From assembly GCA_001799845.1 (NCBI GenBank), contig MGUG01000020.1:1-64000 (forward strand): DNA of 64,000 nucleotides. The letters run 5' to 3'. Positions within the stretch are counted from its first letter, which is position 1. Each line of letters starts with the position of its first letter. The notes beneath the pieces were generated by a model that saw only the letters and a program-made list of their open reading frames with translations, had not been told where the DNA came from and did not search any database. The position numbers and the translations under genes are program-made. The DNA is from Elusimicrobia bacterium GWC2_64_44 (GTDB lineage Bacteria; Elusimicrobiota; Elusimicrobia; Elusimicrobiales; UBA9959). Below, piece after piece: positions 1-9,045 of this stretch.

Positions 1-468
1 CACCAGCGCCTCGGTGACTATGCCCACCGGGTTGGTGAAATTCACCAGCCAGGGGTCCTTGGCGCCATAGCGCAGCAGGGCGTCGGCGATCTTGCGGATC
101 TGCGGGATGGTGCGCAGGGCCTTGGAGAAGCCGCCCACGCCGGTGGTCTCCTGGCCAATGATGCCGTACCGGCGGCCGAGCTCTTCGTCCTTCCGGCGCG
201 CGGCCATCATGCCCACGCGTATCTGCGGCACCACTATCTTCGCGCCCTTCACCGCTTCGTTAAGGTTGAGGGTGGCCTTGATGGCCAGTTTAGATTTGGA
301 TTTTTCGGCCAAACGCTTTGTGAAGCCGTGCACGGCCTTCAGACGCCCGGCGTCTATGTCCATCAGGCAGACCTCGGACACCGCAGCGTCCAGTCCTGAA
401 TTCAATATGTGGTCGATAAGGAGCGGGGTGTAGCTAGATCCGGCCCCTACGATAGCAAGTTTAGTCAT
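1..468 (-). CDS. Glycoside hydrolase family 4 (6-phospho-glycosidase type), N-terminal part
   Basis: The frame stays open from the ATG at 468 to the window edge (156 codons), so only the N-terminal part is present. It begins with the Rossmann nucleotide-binding motif GAGSSYTP, has an acidic turn (MDID) near residue 40, and ends in FTNPVGIVTEA, the NPV motif of family 4 enzymes. GH4 enzymes (LicH, CelF, MelA types) are cytoplasmic and cleave phospho-glycosides or alpha-galactosides by an NAD+- and Mn2+-dependent redox mechanism. Substrate cannot be decided without the rest. An AGAGG ribosome site lies about 9 bases before the ATG, and a promoter is visible at 527-555. Confidence 0.85.
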   Translation of the reverse strand, partial: MTKLAIVGAGSSYTPLLIDHILNSGLDAAVSEVCLMDIDAGRLKAVHGFTKRLAEKSKSKLAIKATLNLNEAVKGAKIVVPQIRVGMMAARRKDEELGRRYGIIGQETTGVGGFSKALRTIPQIRKIADALLRYGAKDPWLVNFTNPVGIVTEALV

Positions 469-526
469 GGAAAAACCTCTTGACCCTTCACCCGGCGCAC
501 GGCGAAAAAACGCCTTTGCCTGCCTA

Positions 527-555
527 ACTTTATCAGTTTTAATTTGGGTTGTAAA
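527..555 (-). promoter_or_regulatory. Predicted sigma-70 promoter for the GH4 gene
   Basis: On the minus strand, TTTACA (550-555) is followed after exactly 17 bases by TAAAGT (527-532). This matches the -35/-10 consensus at 5 and 4 of 6 positions. Predicted transcription starts near 520, giving a leader of about 50 nt that contains the ribosome site. Prediction from sequence only. Confidence 0.5.
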
Positions 556-639
556 TCAGCTGCGCTGCCTAGTCTGAATTGAAACATTCTCTGGCCTGTT
601 ATGCTGACACTTTCAGCCTGACCCCGACAAGGGCATGCA

Positions 640-671
640 AAAAAACTCCCCGGCTTTTGGCCGGGGAGTTT
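640..671 (-). terminator. Rho-independent terminator after the aminopeptidase gene
   Basis: A perfect 12-bp stem (643-654 with 660-671) and 5-base loop is followed on the minus strand by a run of T. It lies 24 bp past the aminopeptidase stop codon, so that gene is probably transcribed alone. Confidence 0.85.
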
Positions 672-694
672 CGCTTTGTACCGGCCGCGGGCGC

Positions 695-1900
695 CTAGTA
701 TTTGAACTGGCCACCTTCGTAGAGCGTGATCTTCTTGCCGCTCTTCAGGGTGGCGGTCACTTTCTTGTCCTCGGTGTTTATCATGTCCCAGTGCACGGCC
801 GAGTCGTTGTAGCCCAGGCCGGCCTTGACCGGGCCGGTCAGCTTGGCCGGGTTCCCGGTGTAGGTGTCGGTGTAGGCGTTGCCTATGGCCACGTGGCAGT
901 TGCCGTGCTTGCCGCCGTGGTTCTCGTCGAAGAGGATGTCGGCCATGAAGCGGTCGATCTTGGAGAAGCGCTTGTCGGTGAGCGAGTACTCGCCGATCTG
1001 GGAGGCGCCCTTGTCGGTGGCCATGATCTTCTTCACGTAGTCCTCGCCCTTGGCGGCGGAGACCTTAACGGCGCGGCCGTCCTTGAACTCCAGCTTTATC
1101 TTCTCGATGTAATTGCCGCCGCGGAAGGTGGGCAGATTGGCGTAGTAGACGCCTTTGGTGCCGCGCCAGTCCGGCGAGGTGAAGATCTCGAAGCTCGGGA
1201 TATTGTGGCCGCTGACGCCCAGGAACTTGCGCTTCTCGCCCAGCTTAACCTCGAAGTCCATCGAGGCCGACTCGGTGCGGATGCTGTCAATGCCCAGGCC
1301 GTTGATCCACTTCTTTATGGCCACCGTGTCCTTATAGATCTGCCCCCATTTCTTGGCGGGGCTGGGTTCGTTGAGGTAGCAGGCCTTGGCTATCTGCGCG
1401 GCGTATTCCTTGATGGGTAGCTTGGCCTGCTTGGCCAGCTCCGCCGTGGGGTAGGTGCACAGGGTCCAGGAGAATTTCCCCTTCTCCTCGCGCTCGTCGC
1501 GGATGCGGAACAGCGGCTTGCGCGCTATAGCCACCTGGCTCTGGCGCCTGGTGTCTATGCCTTTGAGGTTGGTCAGCGAGGCCGGCGCGTTGATGTATAC
1601 GTAGCCGTTGAGGTTCTTATAGAGCTCCGTGTCCCAGGACCCGAGCAGCGCGCGCTGTTTATCGTCGGAGAACTCGTAGAAGCCGCGCTCTATGGCGGGG
1701 CTGGGCAGGAAGTTGAAGATCACGTTGAGCTTGCGCTGCACCAGCTTGCGGTAGACTATCTCGCCCAGCTCCCGGGCCTCCAGGTCGCAGCGCAGCAGCA
1801 CGTTGTCGTATTTCTTGAACGGCTGCTTGCGGGCGGTGGTCAGCCCCCAGACCAGCGCGTCGGCGTATTTCTCGAGCTGCGTTTTGGTGAATACTCCCAT
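695..1900 (-). CDS. M29 family aminopeptidase
   Basis: A 401-residue protein, the usual length of the M29 (thermophilic aminopeptidase, AmpS/AmpT) family. These cytoplasmic metallopeptidases remove N-terminal amino acids using two metal ions. Visible motifs are GNCHVAIGNAYTDTY near residue 335 and SAVHWDMI near residue 370, which carry His/Asp ligands, and a Glu-containing RTESASMDFEV segment near 207. A CCGGAGG ribosome site precedes the ATG by 6 bases. It is monocistronic, with a strong terminator downstream. Confidence 0.88.
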   Translation of the reverse strand: MGVFTKTQLEKYADALVWGLTTARKQPFKKYDNVLLRCDLEARELGEIVYRKLVQRKLNVIFNFLPSPAIERGFYEFSDDKQRALLGSWDTELYKNLNGYVYINAPASLTNLKGIDTRRQSQVAIARKPLFRIRDEREEKGKFSWTLCTYPTAELAKQAKLPIKEYAAQIAKACYLNEPSPAKKWGQIYKDTVAIKKWINGLGIDSIRTESASMDFEVKLGEKRKFLGVSGHNIPSFEIFTSPDWRGTKGVYYANLPTFRGGNYIEKIKLEFKDGRAVKVSAAKGEDYVKKIMATDKGASQIGEYSLTDKRFSKIDRFMADILFDENHGGKHGNCHVAIGNAYTDTYTGNPAKLTGPVKAGLGYNDSAVHWDMINTEDKKVTATLKSGKKITLYEGGQFKY

Positions 1901-1991
1901 TTAGGCCTCCGGAAAAGATAATTTTTTGCGTCTCCTAATTATATTATTTCGCGGCGCGTATTTTGTATCATGAAAAAAACGGGAGGCACTT

Positions 1992-3146
1992 ATGGGCGGA
2001 TATCCTGACAGGAAGAAAATTTTAAAGGGCATACTGGCCGAGCTGCACGCCGGCCTGCCGCTGGAGGCCGCGAAAAAGAAGTTCACTGACGAGATCGGCC
2101 CCGTCACCTCCAAAGAGATCTTCGAGCTGGAGCAGTCGCTGCTCGACGACGGCGTGCCGGCCGAGGAGATAAAGAAGTTCTGCAACGTGCATGCGCTGCT
2201 CTTCAACGGCTCGCTGGAGAAAAGCATGGAAGACCCGTCCGACCCGCGCCACCCGGTGTCGCTGTTCAAGGCCGAGAACGCCGAGATAAAGCGCCGCGTC
2301 GAGAACGCCAAAGCCCTGCTGCCCGCGCTGAAGGGCGGCCAGGGCGCCGACTGGGTGCGCAATATAATCGAGGAGCTGCGCGCCGTGGTCAAGCATTACG
2401 AGCGCAAGGAGCAGGTGCTGTTCCCCTACCTGGAAAAAGCCGGTTTCTACGGCCCGTCCAAGGTGATGTGGGGCAAGCACGACGAGGTGCGCGGCCTGCT
2501 GAAGGCCGCGCTCTCCGCAGGCGCCGACGCCTTCCCCGCCGCCGCGGCCGCGCTGCTCGACGAAGTGGAGGGCATGATCTTCAAGGAAGAAAGCATCCTG
2601 TTCCCGACGGCGCTCGAGAAGCTCAAGCCCGCAGACTGGGCGGAGATCTTCCGCGAAAGCGCCCAGGCCGGCTATATCTTCATCGACCCGCCGGAAGGCG
2701 CGGCCGAGGCGCTCGACATCGCGCAAAATACGGGGGCGCTCTCCGGCGCGGTGGTGAACCTGCCCAGCGGCAACTTCTCGCTTGAGGACCTGACGGCGCT
2801 CCTCAACGCCCTGCCGGTGGACCTGACCTTCGTGGACGCGGACGACACCGTGCGCTACTTCTCCGAGGGCCGTGACCGGATCTTCCTGCGCGCCCGCTCC
2901 ATCATCGGCCGCAAGGTCCTCAACTGCCACCCGCCGGCCAGCCTGGCCGCCGTTGAGAAGATCCTGAAGGGCTTCAAGGACGGGTCCAAGAACTCGGAAG
3001 AGTTCTGGATAAACATGAAGGGCCGCGTGATCCACATCCGCTACTTCGCGCTGCGCGGCCCCGGCGGCAAGTACCTCGGCTCGCTCGAGGTGACGCAGGA
3101 CATCACGGACATACAGAAGATCAAAGGCGAAAAAAGGCTGGCATGA
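1992..3146 (+). CDS. DUF438 / hemerythrin HHE / PAS domain protein
   Basis: 384 residues with three modules. Residues 1-75 resemble DUF438. Residues 90-220 form a hemerythrin-like four-helix domain with HPVSLF, HYERKEQVLFPYLEK, KHDEV and FKEESILFP segments carrying the His/Glu ligands of a non-heme di-iron site. Residues 275-375 are a PAS domain that begins FVDADDTVRYFS. No output domain (kinase, cyclase, GGDEF) follows. Related proteins are thought to sense oxygen, NO or redox state, or to serve iron-sulfur repair; the function here is inferred. GGGAGG precedes the ATG, and the DUF1858 gene follows after one base. Confidence 0.85.
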   Translation: MGGYPDRKKILKGILAELHAGLPLEAAKKKFTDEIGPVTSKEIFELEQSLLDDGVPAEEIKKFCNVHALLFNGSLEKSMEDPSDPRHPVSLFKAENAEIKRRVENAKALLPALKGGQGADWVRNIIEELRAVVKHYERKEQVLFPYLEKAGFYGPSKVMWGKHDEVRGLLKAALSAGADAFPAAAAALLDEVEGMIFKEESILFPTALEKLKPADWAEIFRESAQAGYIFIDPPEGAAEALDIAQNTGALSGAVVNLPSGNFSLEDLTALLNALPVDLTFVDADDTVRYFSEGRDRIFLRARSIIGRKVLNCHPPASLAAVEKILKGFKDGSKNSEEFWINMKGRVIHIRYFALRGPGGKYLGSLEVTQDITDIQKIKGEKRLA

Positions 3147-3147
3147 T

Positions 3148-3378
3148 ATGGCTGAAAAAATAGCGGACCTGAACAAGACCCTCTACGACCTGACCGCCGA
3201 GTACCCCGAGCTCATAGACGCGCTCTTCGAGCTGGGCTTCATGGGCGTTAAGAACCCGGTGATGCGCGAGACCCACGGCAAGCAGATGACCGTAAAGACC
3301 GGCTGCGGCCACCTCGGGCTGGACCTTAAACAGGTAGCCGCCGCGCTGCGGGCCAAGGGCTTCACCGTAAAGGAGTGA
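3148..3378 (+). CDS. DUF1858 domain protein
   Basis: A 76-residue protein made of one DUF1858-type domain: it reads as a short helical unit with a YPELIDALFELGF segment and a later GCGHLGLDLKQVA segment. It starts one base after the stop of the DUF438/hemerythrin gene, so the two are probably translationally coupled. DUF1858 is often found beside or fused to DUF438, hemerythrin or hybrid-cluster proteins, which implies a shared redox or NO-related role. Its biochemical activity is unknown to me. Confidence 0.8.
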   Translation: MAEKIADLNKTLYDLTAEYPELIDALFELGFMGVKNPVMRETHGKQMTVKTGCGHLGLDLKQVAAALRAKGFTVKE

Positions 3379-3382
3379 ACCC

Positions 3383-3931
3383 ATGAAACATCTGCTCACA
3401 GCGGCTCTGCTAGCGGCCCCGGGCCTGACGGCCGCCGCCGCGGACCCCAAGACCGCGCCTCCGGCCTTCCTGACGCAGGCCGAGGTACAGGCTATAGCCC
3501 GGGCCATCACCGAACCCGCCATTTACATAACCCGCTGGTCGCAGGCCGCCGTGCGGGCCAGGGTGGAACTGGCCATGCAGCTGCGCGAGCGCTTCCCGCG
3601 CAGGGAGTTGCCGGACCTGGCGGCTGTGCGGCTCTGCATGCGCACTACCCTGCGCCTCAACAATACCTGGCTGGACACCCTCTCCGGCTACCGCATCTAC
3701 CCCGGCCAGGAGGAGTTCGACCGCTTCGCCGCGGCCGGACTTGAAGCCCTGCGGAAATACACGGCCGGGCTGCCGGCGGACCACAAATGGGGCCCGGTGG
3801 ACGACAAAGCCGCGCAGGACCTGGTGGACCGCGAGCTGCGCCGCGGCCTCAACCGCCAGCCGGTCTACAGGGGCCCCGGGCGCCCGCCCGAACCGCAGCC
3901 CTCGGCCGAAGAGCGTACCCTGCTGCCCTAG
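3383..3931 (+). CDS. Predicted secreted protein of unknown function
   Basis: 182 residues. The first ~20 form a signal peptide (MKHLLTAALLAAPGLTAAAA). The mature part is helical and Arg-rich, with an internal WLDTLSGYRIYPGQEEFDRF segment and a Pro/Arg-rich tail. I recognise no family. It starts 4 bases after the DUF1858 stop with an AAAGGAG ribosome site, so it may be the third gene of that unit. A small GC hairpin (3943-3958) follows. Confidence 0.6.
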   Translation: MKHLLTAALLAAPGLTAAAADPKTAPPAFLTQAEVQAIARAITEPAIYITRWSQAAVRARVELAMQLRERFPRRELPDLAAVRLCMRTTLRLNNTWLDTLSGYRIYPGQEEFDRFAAAGLEALRKYTAGLPADHKWGPVDDKAAQDLVDRELRRGLNRQPVYRGPGRPPEPQPSAEERTLLP

Positions 3932-4011
3932 GCCCGGCCGAAAGGCCCAGAAGGGCCTGGGAAGTTTGCCTGAAGAAAGGGGGCCCTTAGCACCTGCTAT
4001 GGGAGCGCCGC

Positions 4012-5136
4012 GTGCGCTATCCTATATACATGCTAAAGACCCTTTTCCTGACCGCCGCCTTCGCCGTACCCGCCGCCGCCCAGACCCAGGATTTCTCAGC
4101 TTTACAGAACTTCGACGCCTCGCAGATACAGGAAGTACAGCTCCCCGACCTGCAGCTCCCCTCGGATAAAAGCTGGGGCGTGAACTACATTCTCAAGGGC
4201 GTGGTCTCCGTCACCGAGGCCGGCCCCCTGCTCAACACTATAGACGGCCGCCTGTTCAGGCTGGACCTGAGCGCCCGCAAAGCCGCCAAGTTCGACGGCA
4301 AAACCGTGCTGGTGGAAGCCCAGGCCAAACAGGCCGACGACCTGGCCCTGCTGAAAGTGGCCGAGATCTCCGAATACGAGCCCAAAGCCAGCGAAGTGGT
4401 GCCTGCCCCGTACCAGCCCCGCCGCCGCACCGCCACCCTGCTTGAGAACAAGGACGGCCGCCTGGTGATGGGCAATGTCCGCATGTCCTCCTCCAAGGTC
4501 CCCGCCGTGGATTCCTACGAGTGGACCACCATGACGATCAAGCCGGAGCTGATCAAGAACATCTACTTCATCAAGAAGCCCTTCAAGCCGGAGATCGTGG
4601 CCGCGCATTCCTTCTTCGTCTTCACCTTCGAGAAAGGCGGCCTTACAGACGCCAACGGGCACGAGCCCATGGCCCTGGCGCTCAGCATCGAGGGCAAGAC
4701 CCGCGTGGGCCAGAGTTTCTCCCCCCTCACCGGGCTCAAGCGCTCCTTCGGCATCAACTGGTCCCTTTCCACCTGGGAAGAATACGCCGCCCGCACCATC
4801 CACGAAGAGAAGGGCCACCTGGTGCCCTACCCGGTGAGACTGTCGCACGCCGAGAAGGCCGCCCTGCTGCGCGAGTCCATGCTCCAGGCCGCCGTGGACC
4901 GCGAGGGCGAGTTCTACCACACCATCAAGAACAACTGCACCAACAACCTGCTCATCCTGCTCAACCGCGTGCTGCCCGAGGGCCGCCGGATTAAGCTGTG
5001 GACCATCCCCTACATGGTCTACAACGTGAAGGCCACTATGCCGTTGATGGTCATCACCAACCTGCAGAAGAAGGGCATCCTGGGCTCCGAATTCACCGAC
5101 ATCAACGCCGCCACCCTGAACACGGTCCTGCCTTAA
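4012..5136 (+). CDS. Exported DUF4105-like protein
   Basis: 374 residues from a GTG start at 4012, which has GGGAG six bases upstream. An in-frame ATG at 4030 also gives a good signal peptide (MLKTLFLTAAFAVPAAAQ) but has no ribosome site. Residues 45-130 look like a small beta domain. The C-terminal half contains NNCTNNLLILLNRVLP near residue 305, which resembles the Asn-Cys core of DUF4105/Lnb-N periplasmic proteins, suggesting a papain-like fold. The family assignment is tentative. A bidirectional terminator lies 18 bp downstream. Confidence 0.55.
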   Translation: MRYPIYMLKTLFLTAAFAVPAAAQTQDFSALQNFDASQIQEVQLPDLQLPSDKSWGVNYILKGVVSVTEAGPLLNTIDGRLFRLDLSARKAAKFDGKTVLVEAQAKQADDLALLKVAEISEYEPKASEVVPAPYQPRRRTATLLENKDGRLVMGNVRMSSSKVPAVDSYEWTTMTIKPELIKNIYFIKKPFKPEIVAAHSFFVFTFEKGGLTDANGHEPMALALSIEGKTRVGQSFSPLTGLKRSFGINWSLSTWEEYAARTIHEEKGHLVPYPVRLSHAEKAALLRESMLQAAVDREGEFYHTIKNNCTNNLLILLNRVLPEGRRIKLWTIPYMVYNVKATMPLMVITNLQKKGILGSEFTDINAATLNTVLP

Positions 5137-5154
5137 GTCTTACCGCCAAAAAAG

Positions 5155-5180
5155 AAAAGGCCCGGTCTCCCGGGCCTTTT
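5155..5180. terminator. Bidirectional terminator between convergent genes
   Basis: A perfect 11-bp stem, AAAAGGCCCGG / CCGGGCCTTTT, with loop TCTC. It separates the plus-strand exported protein from the minus-strand response regulator. The same stem and loop recur at 13444-13469. Confidence 0.9.
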
Positions 5181-5209
5181 CCTGTCTCACGCGCTAATCA
5201 GCGGTCAGT

Positions 5210-5962
5210 TCAGAGCAGCCCCTGAATGAAAAGCCGGCCTTTGACCGACATCCCCACCGCCTCAAGGCTGGCCGGCTTTGCAAAATAATCGTACGCCCCG
5301 TGCCCCAGGCAGTCGCGCGCTATTTCCTCGTCCGCGTTGCCGCTTATCATCATTACCCCGGTACCCGGCAGTTCCCGCGAAAGGGTTTTCAGCACCTCAA
5401 CCCCGTTGCGGCGGGGCAGGAAGATGTCCAAGAGCACGATATCCGGCCTGTGCGCCTTGGCCAGCTCCTCGGCGGTTACTCCGTCCGCGGCCGTTATAAC
5501 GCCGTAGCCTTCACCCCTGAGGTACTTCCGCAGGACTCGCAGCACCAGGTCGTCGTCCTCGGCTATAAGTATCAGCGGCCGGCCCTGCGCGTCGTCCGTA
5601 GAGGCCAGCCCGAGCAGCCTGTCTATTTCGGAGAGCACGCGGGCCAGGCCTTCGCTCCGGCGCAGGAACACGGCCGTGGTCTCGGATACGGGCCTTTTGC
5701 GCCCTTCCGGCAAGTCAGGGCCGGTAAGGATCATCACGGGGACGTCGGAGGAAAGACGCTTTATCTCCTTGAAGATCTTCGAGCCGGAAACCAGAGGGAC
5801 AGTGAGGTCCAGGACCACCAGGTCAGGAGTCCCGGCCCTGAAGGCCTGCAGCCCGCTGCTGTAGTCGGCCGCCGTCTCCACCTGGTGCCCGTTGCGCAGC
5901 AGGAACACTTTCAGGGCGTCCCTTACTATGCAGTCATCGTCCACTATCAGGATCTTAGCCAT
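5210..5962 (-). CDS. Response regulator with two receiver domains and no output domain
   Basis: 250 residues holding two REC domains. The second (about 130-245) is canonical: acidic pocket E135/D136/D137, phosphoacceptor D179, S/T switch in MMISG, conserved Lys K229 in FAKP. The first (1-115) has acidic residues D8-D10 and D52, but the usual K-P after its last strand is replaced by FLRRSEG, so it may be degenerate. There is no DNA-binding or enzymatic output, so it may act as a phosphate relay or sink. It starts 35 bp after the hybrid kinase stop with a GGAGGG ribosome site and is probably the last gene of the 13313-5210 operon. Confidence 0.88.
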   Translation of the reverse strand: MAKILIVDDDCIVRDALKVFLLRNGHQVETAADYSSGLQAFRAGTPDLVVLDLTVPLVSGSKIFKEIKRLSSDVPVMILTGPDLPEGRKRPVSETTAVFLRRSEGLARVLSEIDRLLGLASTDDAQGRPLILIAEDDDLVLRVLRKYLRGEGYGVITAADGVTAEELAKAHRPDIVLLDIFLPRRNGVEVLKTLSRELPGTGVMMISGNADEEIARDCLGHGAYDYFAKPASLEAVGMSVKGRLFIQGLL

Positions 5963-5997
5963 ATTCCGCCCCGTACCCTCCGGCGCCGCCCAGGCCT

Positions 5998-8900
5998 TCA
6001 GTTCATCGCTTCGTTCATCGCGTCATATAGTTCGTCCACAGTGAACGGCTTACCGAGAAAAGGTACTCCCGTGCCCTTCAGCTGCGCCAGCAGCTGCGCG
6101 TTCAGCAGATTTCCCGTAGTGAAGATGAAACCGGCCTTCGTGCCGGCTTTGGCCATGGATTCCCTGACGGAAAACCCTTTCACCGCCCCCATCTCGACGT
6201 CGCATATGATGAGGTCGTAGCGCCCGGCCTGGACTTTCTCTATGCCTTCGGCCCCCGACACGGCGGTATCCACGAACTGCCCCGCGGTTTCCAGCATGCG
6301 CCGCAGCATGGCAAGTATGGCGGGTTCGTCGTCCACTACCAGCACCCTGCGGCCCGGCCGCGGAGGGCGCACGGGCTCGCCGCGCTCCCGCCCTTCCACG
6401 CCCGCCTTTACTATCGGTAGCTCCAGCGTGAAGACCGCGCCGCCCCCTGGAGCTGCGGCGCAGGTTAGAGTTCCGCCGTGGTCCTCAGCTATCCGGCGGC
6501 AGATGGGCAGCCCGAGCCCCGTGCCGCGGCCTTCTTCCTTAGTGGTAAAGAAAGGGTCGAAGATGCGCGGCAGGATGTCCTCGGGTACACCCGGACCGTT
6601 GTCCGCCACCGAGATAAATACCGATGTCGCCTTGTGGAATATCTCTATCACAAGGGTCTTTTCCCCGCTCTCCTGCGAAAGCGCGTCGCAGGCGTTCTGC
6701 ACCAGGTTCACCAGGATCTGCTCTATCTGGTGGTAATCGGCCAGTATCGGCGGGACATGGTCGTCCCCGCGCGTGGCCACGCGGATGTTCTCCGTCTTTT
6801 TTAGTTTGTAGTCCATGAGCGCCAGGGCGCTTTCCACCACCTGCGGGAGAGAGACGGTCTCCTTTTTCCTGCGGGTCTCCCTTACGAACAGCAGCAGGTT
6901 CTTGATGATCTTGCCGCAGCGCACGGACCCTTCATATATCCCCGCGATATCCTCCTCCGGCACCAGCACCGTGCCGTCTTTACGGCTCCGGTAGAGCAGC
7001 TCCGCAAAACCGATTATGGCCCCGAGAGGGTTGTTGAGCTCGTGCGCTACGCTGGAGATGAGTTTGCCGACCGCGGAGAGTTTTTCCGCCTGTATGAGCT
7101 GTGAGTACATCTTGCGGTGCTCGGAGGTGTCGCGGATGACCACCGTCCACTCCTTCGCACCCTTGCCCGAAGCCTTGCCGGAACCGGCCCACGTGACGTC
7201 CAGTTCCAGCTTTTTGCCGGCCGCGCTCAGGCCGGCGACGCAGCGGTCCGAAACGCCCCCGTCCGCCGCCACCTTGAGCAGCAGCATCTCGGCCGCCTTG
7301 GGTTCGAACAGCCTGGAGATATGCTGGCCGTTGATCTCCCCGGCCGCATAGCCGAAAATGGCCTCACCGCCCCTGTTCCAGACGTTTATCCTGAAACTCT
7401 CGTCGAGACCTATGATAGCGTCGGGGGAGTTGTCCAGCACGCTGCGGTAGCGGGCCTCGGAAAGTTTCACGTTGCGCACGAGCCCGGCGTTCTCCAGGGC
7501 AAGGGCAGTGAAATTCCCGAACAGCACCAGGTTGCGCACCTGGTCCTCGGTAATGGGCCCCCGCGACCGCAGGTTATCCGCGCCGATGACCGCGAGCACT
7601 TTTTTATCGGTCATCACCGGCGCCAGGCAGAACGCGGTGGTCCCCACCTCCTCTATGAATCGCCTGTTCACTCCTGGGTGATTGTGCGGGTCGGCCACGT
7701 TGACCGGCGTTCTTTTGCGCACCACTTCGGCCAGGATATCGTCACCGTCCAGCGGCACGGACCTGTCCCTCATTTTAGCCTCGTCGAACCCGACGCCTTC
7801 CGTGGCGTGTACGTACCGGCCCAGTATCCGCTTATTCTTCTCGTCCACCAGGTAGATCACGCCGCGGTCGAAACCAAGCCCCGATACCGCGGCCTCCAGG
7901 CAGACGCGGCAGATGTGCTCCTCTTCCAGGTTTTCAATGATCCCGGCGCTCATCCGCTGCAGGAACAGCAGCTCTTTAATGCGCGATCTCAGGTCCCGGG
8001 TGCGTTCGCTCAACTGCACGGCCATGGTGTTGAAAGACCCGGCCAGCACCCCTATCTCGTCGCGGCTGGAGACTTTCAGCCGTTCGAACTCGCGCCCGGC
8101 CGCCAGCGCCATCGTAGCCCGCACCAGGTCCTCTACCGGTCTCGTCATGCCCTTGATGGTGACATAGATGAACCCCCAGACCAGCAGACCGCAGAAGAGA
8201 ATGAGGGAGACCGTGACGCGGCTGATACTGGTGAGCGGGGCCCGGAAGTCGCTCATAGGCGCGGTCAGCAGGACGCGCAGTTCCGTACCGGGGATGCTCT
8301 CCCGGGCCGTAAAATCCTCCGGCGAAACAGGGTCGCCCTTGTACGCATCTTTCCAGGCCAGTACCCGGTTGCCTCCGGCATCGGTTATATACGCCTGGCC
8401 ATGCCCACCCACCCGCAGGCCGGCAAGCATGTACTGCAGCGGCCGCAGACTGGCCTCCAGCACCACCGCCCCGCGGAACTTCTGTTGATCGTCGTATACC
8501 GCCCGCACGTAGGTTATGGCCGGGCCGTAACGCGGGTCCAGGAAGACGGGCGAAACCAGCGCATCACTGTTTTTCAATGTGGCCGACCGCTTGACCAGCC
8601 CGGCCGCGCCGTCATAGCTACGCGCCGGCATGGGCCTCGAGCCTTCTATGCCGCGGATCAGCCTCCCGTCCGGCCCGGCGAAAAACACCCTGTTATAGAC
8701 CTTCGCCCGCACTGAAAACCTTTTAAAATACTTCTCAAGCTCTCCGAGGTACTGCCCGGCCTCTTCGGCCAGGCCGAAATCCACGTTATTGTAGTAGTCC
8801 GCGAGCAGGGACAGTTCGGAAAGCGTCTGCGCGTCGTTATTCCTCTGCTCGAAGAAAACCTCCACGCCCGAGGCCGCCCCTTTGCTGAAAGCGGCCAGCT

Positions 8901-9045
8901 CCTTCTCCACGCTTTTGGTTATATGCAGCCTTGTATAATAGAACGCCGACGCGCCAAGCAGAACCATCCCCCCCAGCGAGACCGGCACCACTCCCAGCAG
9001 GAACCTGCTGGCCAGCGTGGTTATCTTCGGCGCTGCGGACCTCAT
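5998..9045 (-). CDS. Membrane hybrid histidine kinase (Cache-like sensor, HAMP, GAF, PAS, HisKA, HATPase, REC)
   Basis: 1015 residues. TM1 is about 17-38 and TM2 about 275-297, enclosing a ~235-residue extracytoplasmic Cache-like sensor. Then come HAMP (298-350), GAF (365-520), PAS (530-640), HisKA with phospho-His H668 in SVAHELNNPLG, a HATPase domain with N-box NLVQNACDAL and G-boxes DNGPGVP and GTGLGLPIC, and a C-terminal receiver with phosphoacceptor D949 and a GKPF lysine. It is a complete phosphorelay sensor. Its ATG overlaps the cupin stop (ATGA), and it sits in an operon with a periplasmic-type binding protein, which may present a ligand to it. That partnership is inference. Confidence 0.93.
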   Translation of the reverse strand: MRSAAPKITTLASRFLLGVVPVSLGGMVLLGASAFYYTRLHITKSVEKELAAFSKGAASGVEVFFEQRNNDAQTLSELSLLADYYNNVDFGLAEEAGQYLGELEKYFKRFSVRAKVYNRVFFAGPDGRLIRGIEGSRPMPARSYDGAAGLVKRSATLKNSDALVSPVFLDPRYGPAITYVRAVYDDQQKFRGAVVLEASLRPLQYMLAGLRVGGHGQAYITDAGGNRVLAWKDAYKGDPVSPEDFTARESIPGTELRVLLTAPMSDFRAPLTSISRVTVSLILFCGLLVWGFIYVTIKGMTRPVEDLVRATMALAAGREFERLKVSSRDEIGVLAGSFNTMAVQLSERTRDLRSRIKELLFLQRMSAGIIENLEEEHICRVCLEAAVSGLGFDRGVIYLVDEKNKRILGRYVHATEGVGFDEAKMRDRSVPLDGDDILAEVVRKRTPVNVADPHNHPGVNRRFIEEVGTTAFCLAPVMTDKKVLAVIGADNLRSRGPITEDQVRNLVLFGNFTALALENAGLVRNVKLSEARYRSVLDNSPDAIIGLDESFRINVWNRGGEAIFGYAAGEINGQHISRLFEPKAAEMLLLKVAADGGVSDRCVAGLSAAGKKLELDVTWAGSGKASGKGAKEWTVVIRDTSEHRKMYSQLIQAEKLSAVGKLISSVAHELNNPLGAIIGFAELLYRSRKDGTVLVPEEDIAGIYEGSVRCGKIIKNLLLFVRETRRKKETVSLPQVVESALALMDYKLKKTENIRVATRGDDHVPPILADYHQIEQILVNLVQNACDALSQESGEKTLVIEIFHKATSVFISVADNGPGVPEDILPRIFDPFFTTKEEGRGTGLGLPICRRIAEDHGGTLTCAAAPGGGAVFTLELPIVKAGVEGRERGEPVRPPRPGRRVLVVDDEPAILAMLRRMLETAGQFVDTAVSGAEGIEKVQAGRYDLIICDVEMGAVKGFSVRESMAKAGTKAGFIFTTGNLLNAQLLAQLKGTGVPFLGKPFTVDELYDAMNEAMN

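Noticed and set aside
4030-4032. ATG at 4030 as the start of the DUF4105-like gene
   Set aside because: It gives a good signal peptide but lacks a ribosome site, whereas GTG 4012 has GGGAG at proper spacing. Kept as an alternative only.
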